From Phoronis australis (lineage: Eukaryota; Phoronida; Phoronidae): a DNA stretch of 64,000 nucleotides. The notes beneath the pieces are model-generated. The model made no database searches, was not told the origin of the DNA, and saw only the letters and a list, made by a program, of their open reading frames with translations. The stretch is from NCBI GenBank assembly GCA_002633005.1, contig NMRA01000183.1:373553-437552 (forward strand), read 5' to 3'. The position numbers and the translations under genes were made by a program. The first letter of the stretch is position 1; each line of letters begins with the position of its first letter. Below are positions 61,289 to 64,000 of the stretch, piece by piece.

Positions 61289-64000
61289 CTACAAAAAACG
61301 TAACATTAATTTTGTTCAAAGGCTAATGTGTTCCTTATAAATGTATATGTTCAACAAAATATTAATGAAGTCAAAAACGCACCCCTCCAATCTCATCACT
61401 GTTATTGCCATGCACATAATTATGAATTTACGAGCTTGTGAAACGATTCTTCAACAGAGAGCCTTATTTGGAATTGATCGAAATGGTTACGCGGCCCTGT
61501 CATACGTTGAAGCTTTTGGATAAACTTCGACGTCCTGGTAATCGTCTCAGTTGTATTTATCGTTTATTTAATTCAAAATGAATAATGAGTTTGTAGGTCT
61601 ACTCTTCTAAATAACCTTTATGTAGCCTACTGACACTTCACAGTGAGGTTGTGCTTAAACTGAAGTTACGCGTGATGCCAAAATTATAAGTGATAATAAT
61701 AATTACAACAGACTTGAAGAACCTCGCTTACTTATTAAGCACTTTGAGAATTATTACCGAGCAATGGACATCGTCAGTGTTAATCCTTACCAACTCCCAA
61801 GGAGCAAAAGATGGGTGCTGTCGTTGTCGGTACATATTGGTTAATCGAAACACATGATTCTTTAAACATTTCAAAAGTTAGTGGTAAAATACGCGGTTGG
61901 TTACCAAAATAGAAAAAATATCAAGGACCCGCTATACTTTAGACTATTTGATGTGACTGCATTTCGTATCGTAATAATGCCAGGTACGCGGTCACTGATT
62001 TAATGCTCAGTGCGAGCAGTCTTTCGGTTTAGTGACAAGCAATGCAAACAGCAATGAGTAAATTATTAGGAGGTATGAAAATGTAACGCCATTCATCAAA
62101 ATTACAAGGCAAAGGTATGATTGATTAAAAACAACGTTTCTTAGACAATAGCGATGTTTCAACTATCAGTCTGGCAAGAGTGACCAATACGGTTATTATT
62201 CGTAAAAAGAAAATATTAATTTAAATTTAACAGCTTCTTATTTAATTTGAACTTTTCTTTTCTAGTAAAAATTTTCTTTTCAAGGACAAAAATGGGGACA
62301 CCCACATAAATACGCAGGTATCACTTAATTTTCCCTCGGGAAATTTTTTTACACCGGCGTTTCTGATTGGCTAGTCGAATTCTCAACAGACAGCTCTTTA
62401 CGCAAACAACCTGACACGACTAATGGTTTGAAGTGTAAATGTGGTCTGTTTCACAGACAAATCGGTGCTTAAAATTTATGTTCAGGAAATATGAATCCTA
62501 GAAATTGTGGTTGCGCCTTTTCGGAGTGAGTCTTTCTACTGTCGATGACTTTTGTTTACGATTTGTCCTGTATTCATACATTTGTGTTTATTGTACACGT
62601 ATGTGCTTCAAGCACGCGGCTATTAAACATCACTGCAGAAACAAAATAGTTCACAGTCCGCCACTTTTTCACTGTGTTGTAAAGCTAACCAATGACTGCT
62701 GAGGTTACATCAACCAATGCTAAAGCGATGCCACTGCGTGATACCTGCATGCTGGCTAGGGGACTAGTGAGTAATGTAGGCCTAGTACTACATGTAGCTG
62801 TCAGCTCGGCATTGTTCTGGTATTGTGTTAGCATCGGGGAAGTTGTATAGTGTTGATAAGCAAGTTAGTAGAATATGAAATATAATGCAGTTAAACTAAT
62901 TTTTGTTAATTTGTCCACTATTTAGATTTGATATGTATTGCTTCTGAAACTCATTTCTAAAGATAATTGATAGTACTGGCAGGTGACCATTTTACTTATG
63001 GTATTGTATTTTCTATCGTACTCCTTGAACTTGTATTTTGTCGTAATAAATGACTTGATTTCACAAAAGCAAACCTCAGTCTCCTTTTCATCTCTGGTAT
63101 CGAGCTTACAGCACATGTATTTTTACTCAGAACATACAATCATAAATTGTTTAACTGACATGGAAAATAGTCAGCTTGAAAACGAAGTGCTTTTGGACCT
63201 TCCCACCAACATCTACACTTCCAGTAAGTGAATGGCAGACAGTGGCAGCAATGCAATCGTCTCTTGGCATGAAATTAACTTTTCCATAAGAAACTGGTGG
63301 ATTTAATGCAATATAAGCAGCTGCTGTTAATGGAAATGCTTAACAACAGGGATTGATTGGCTAATATTTGTCAATTTGTTCTAGTATAAGCATTCTGTTT
63401 CATTGCTATGCACCCACATCTTTGCGAATGCATTATGCCATCGTCCCCATCCTTTGTCTGATTCGCTGTCACTATGAAACCCCTTGACTTTATTAGTGAA
63501 ATTTTGCTGACATGTTTCTATCGGAATGGCATGGCGAAATTTTCGCGAGAATCGGACTATCGCTTTTTGGCCACTAATGCCTCTCTATCTCTGGTGTCTG
63601 GCAAAATTGTCATACGGGTATCTATTAAGAATGTATTGACTCCTTTCAATTTTCTGATTATGACGAATTCTGCACCACCTAGTGGCCATTTTTATTCTGG
63701 TACCCATCTCTCTGACTTGTCAAACCACATGAAGGATCATTATGAAAATTTGTACGTTTTCACTGTCAGAGAAGAAAATGACCGACAGTGACTTTTGGAC
63801 AGATCATTCTAGTGTGCTCTATAGTTGCAGTTTCGTTTTTTTCCTCTATCACTGACTCTCTTAAATACCCCGGATGATCTCTTGTAAATTTAGTTCGTTT
63901 ATTCTGTGAAGTGAATTAATTGTGATGACTTCCAGAGACATCTGTAGGTGGATGTTACTTACATATCATGGGCATGCCTGAATGAACACTGATCACAGTG
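61289..64000. other. Right edge without a recognised gene
   Basis: No further module exon, signal-peptide exon or RNA gene was found. At about 63.46-63.79 kb, phrases such as CACCTAGTGGCCATTTTTAT suggest a reversed, decayed copy of the 445-bp satellite family. The start of the module gene is presumably beyond the edge or is not recognisable. Confidence 0.5.

Overview
This window is metazoan nuclear DNA: AT-rich, with short coding exons separated by long introns, GT-AG splice sites, and a heavy load of degraded eukaryotic transposons (P element-like, DDE_Tnp_4, Penelope-like, a LINE tail) and satellites. The mix fits a marine invertebrate, but nothing in the sequence fixes the phylum. No rRNA, tRNA, operon or prokaryotic feature was seen.

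The main content is one coding theme on the minus strand, from about 61.3 kb down to 1.8 kb. It is an array of 29 clear exons plus one divergent exon. Each clear exon encodes one small six-cysteine module of 41 or 42 residues with the spacing C-x6-C-x5/6-C-x6-C-x1-C-x10-C, resembling EB or EGF-like extracellular modules. Every clear exon starts and ends in phase 1, so any exon can be skipped, duplicated or joined to any other without breaking the frame. I number them M1 (61.2 kb) to M30 (1.8 kb) in transcription order. A possible internal first exon with a signal peptide lies near 2.5 kb, so the array may hold more than one transcription unit. The true 5' and 3' ends are not visible.

The array grew at several scales. 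Four 42-residue VEC-type modules (M3, M7, M10, M13) recur every 10.2-11.0 kb with homologous intron flanks, and this implies block duplication. M15-M20 (16-22.5 kb) are almost identical copies; for M16-M20 the flanking intron sequence is duplicated too.

The introns hold most of the rest. There is a 1.7-kb element at 13.2-14.9 kb with about 155-bp terminal inverted repeats and a TGA target duplication, carrying convergent THAP and P2RX7_C-like gene remnants, and a relic of it at 40.65-41.1 kb. A broken P element (THAP9-type transposase) lies at 32.1-35.65 kb. An inverted-repeat element with a CXC-type remnant lies at 55.9-57.8 kb. A dispersed tandem repeat of about 445 bp, ending in a palindrome, occurs at many sites. 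Several minisatellites and microsatellites complete the picture. The modules stay intact while the DNA around them decays, which suggests selection on the encoded protein.
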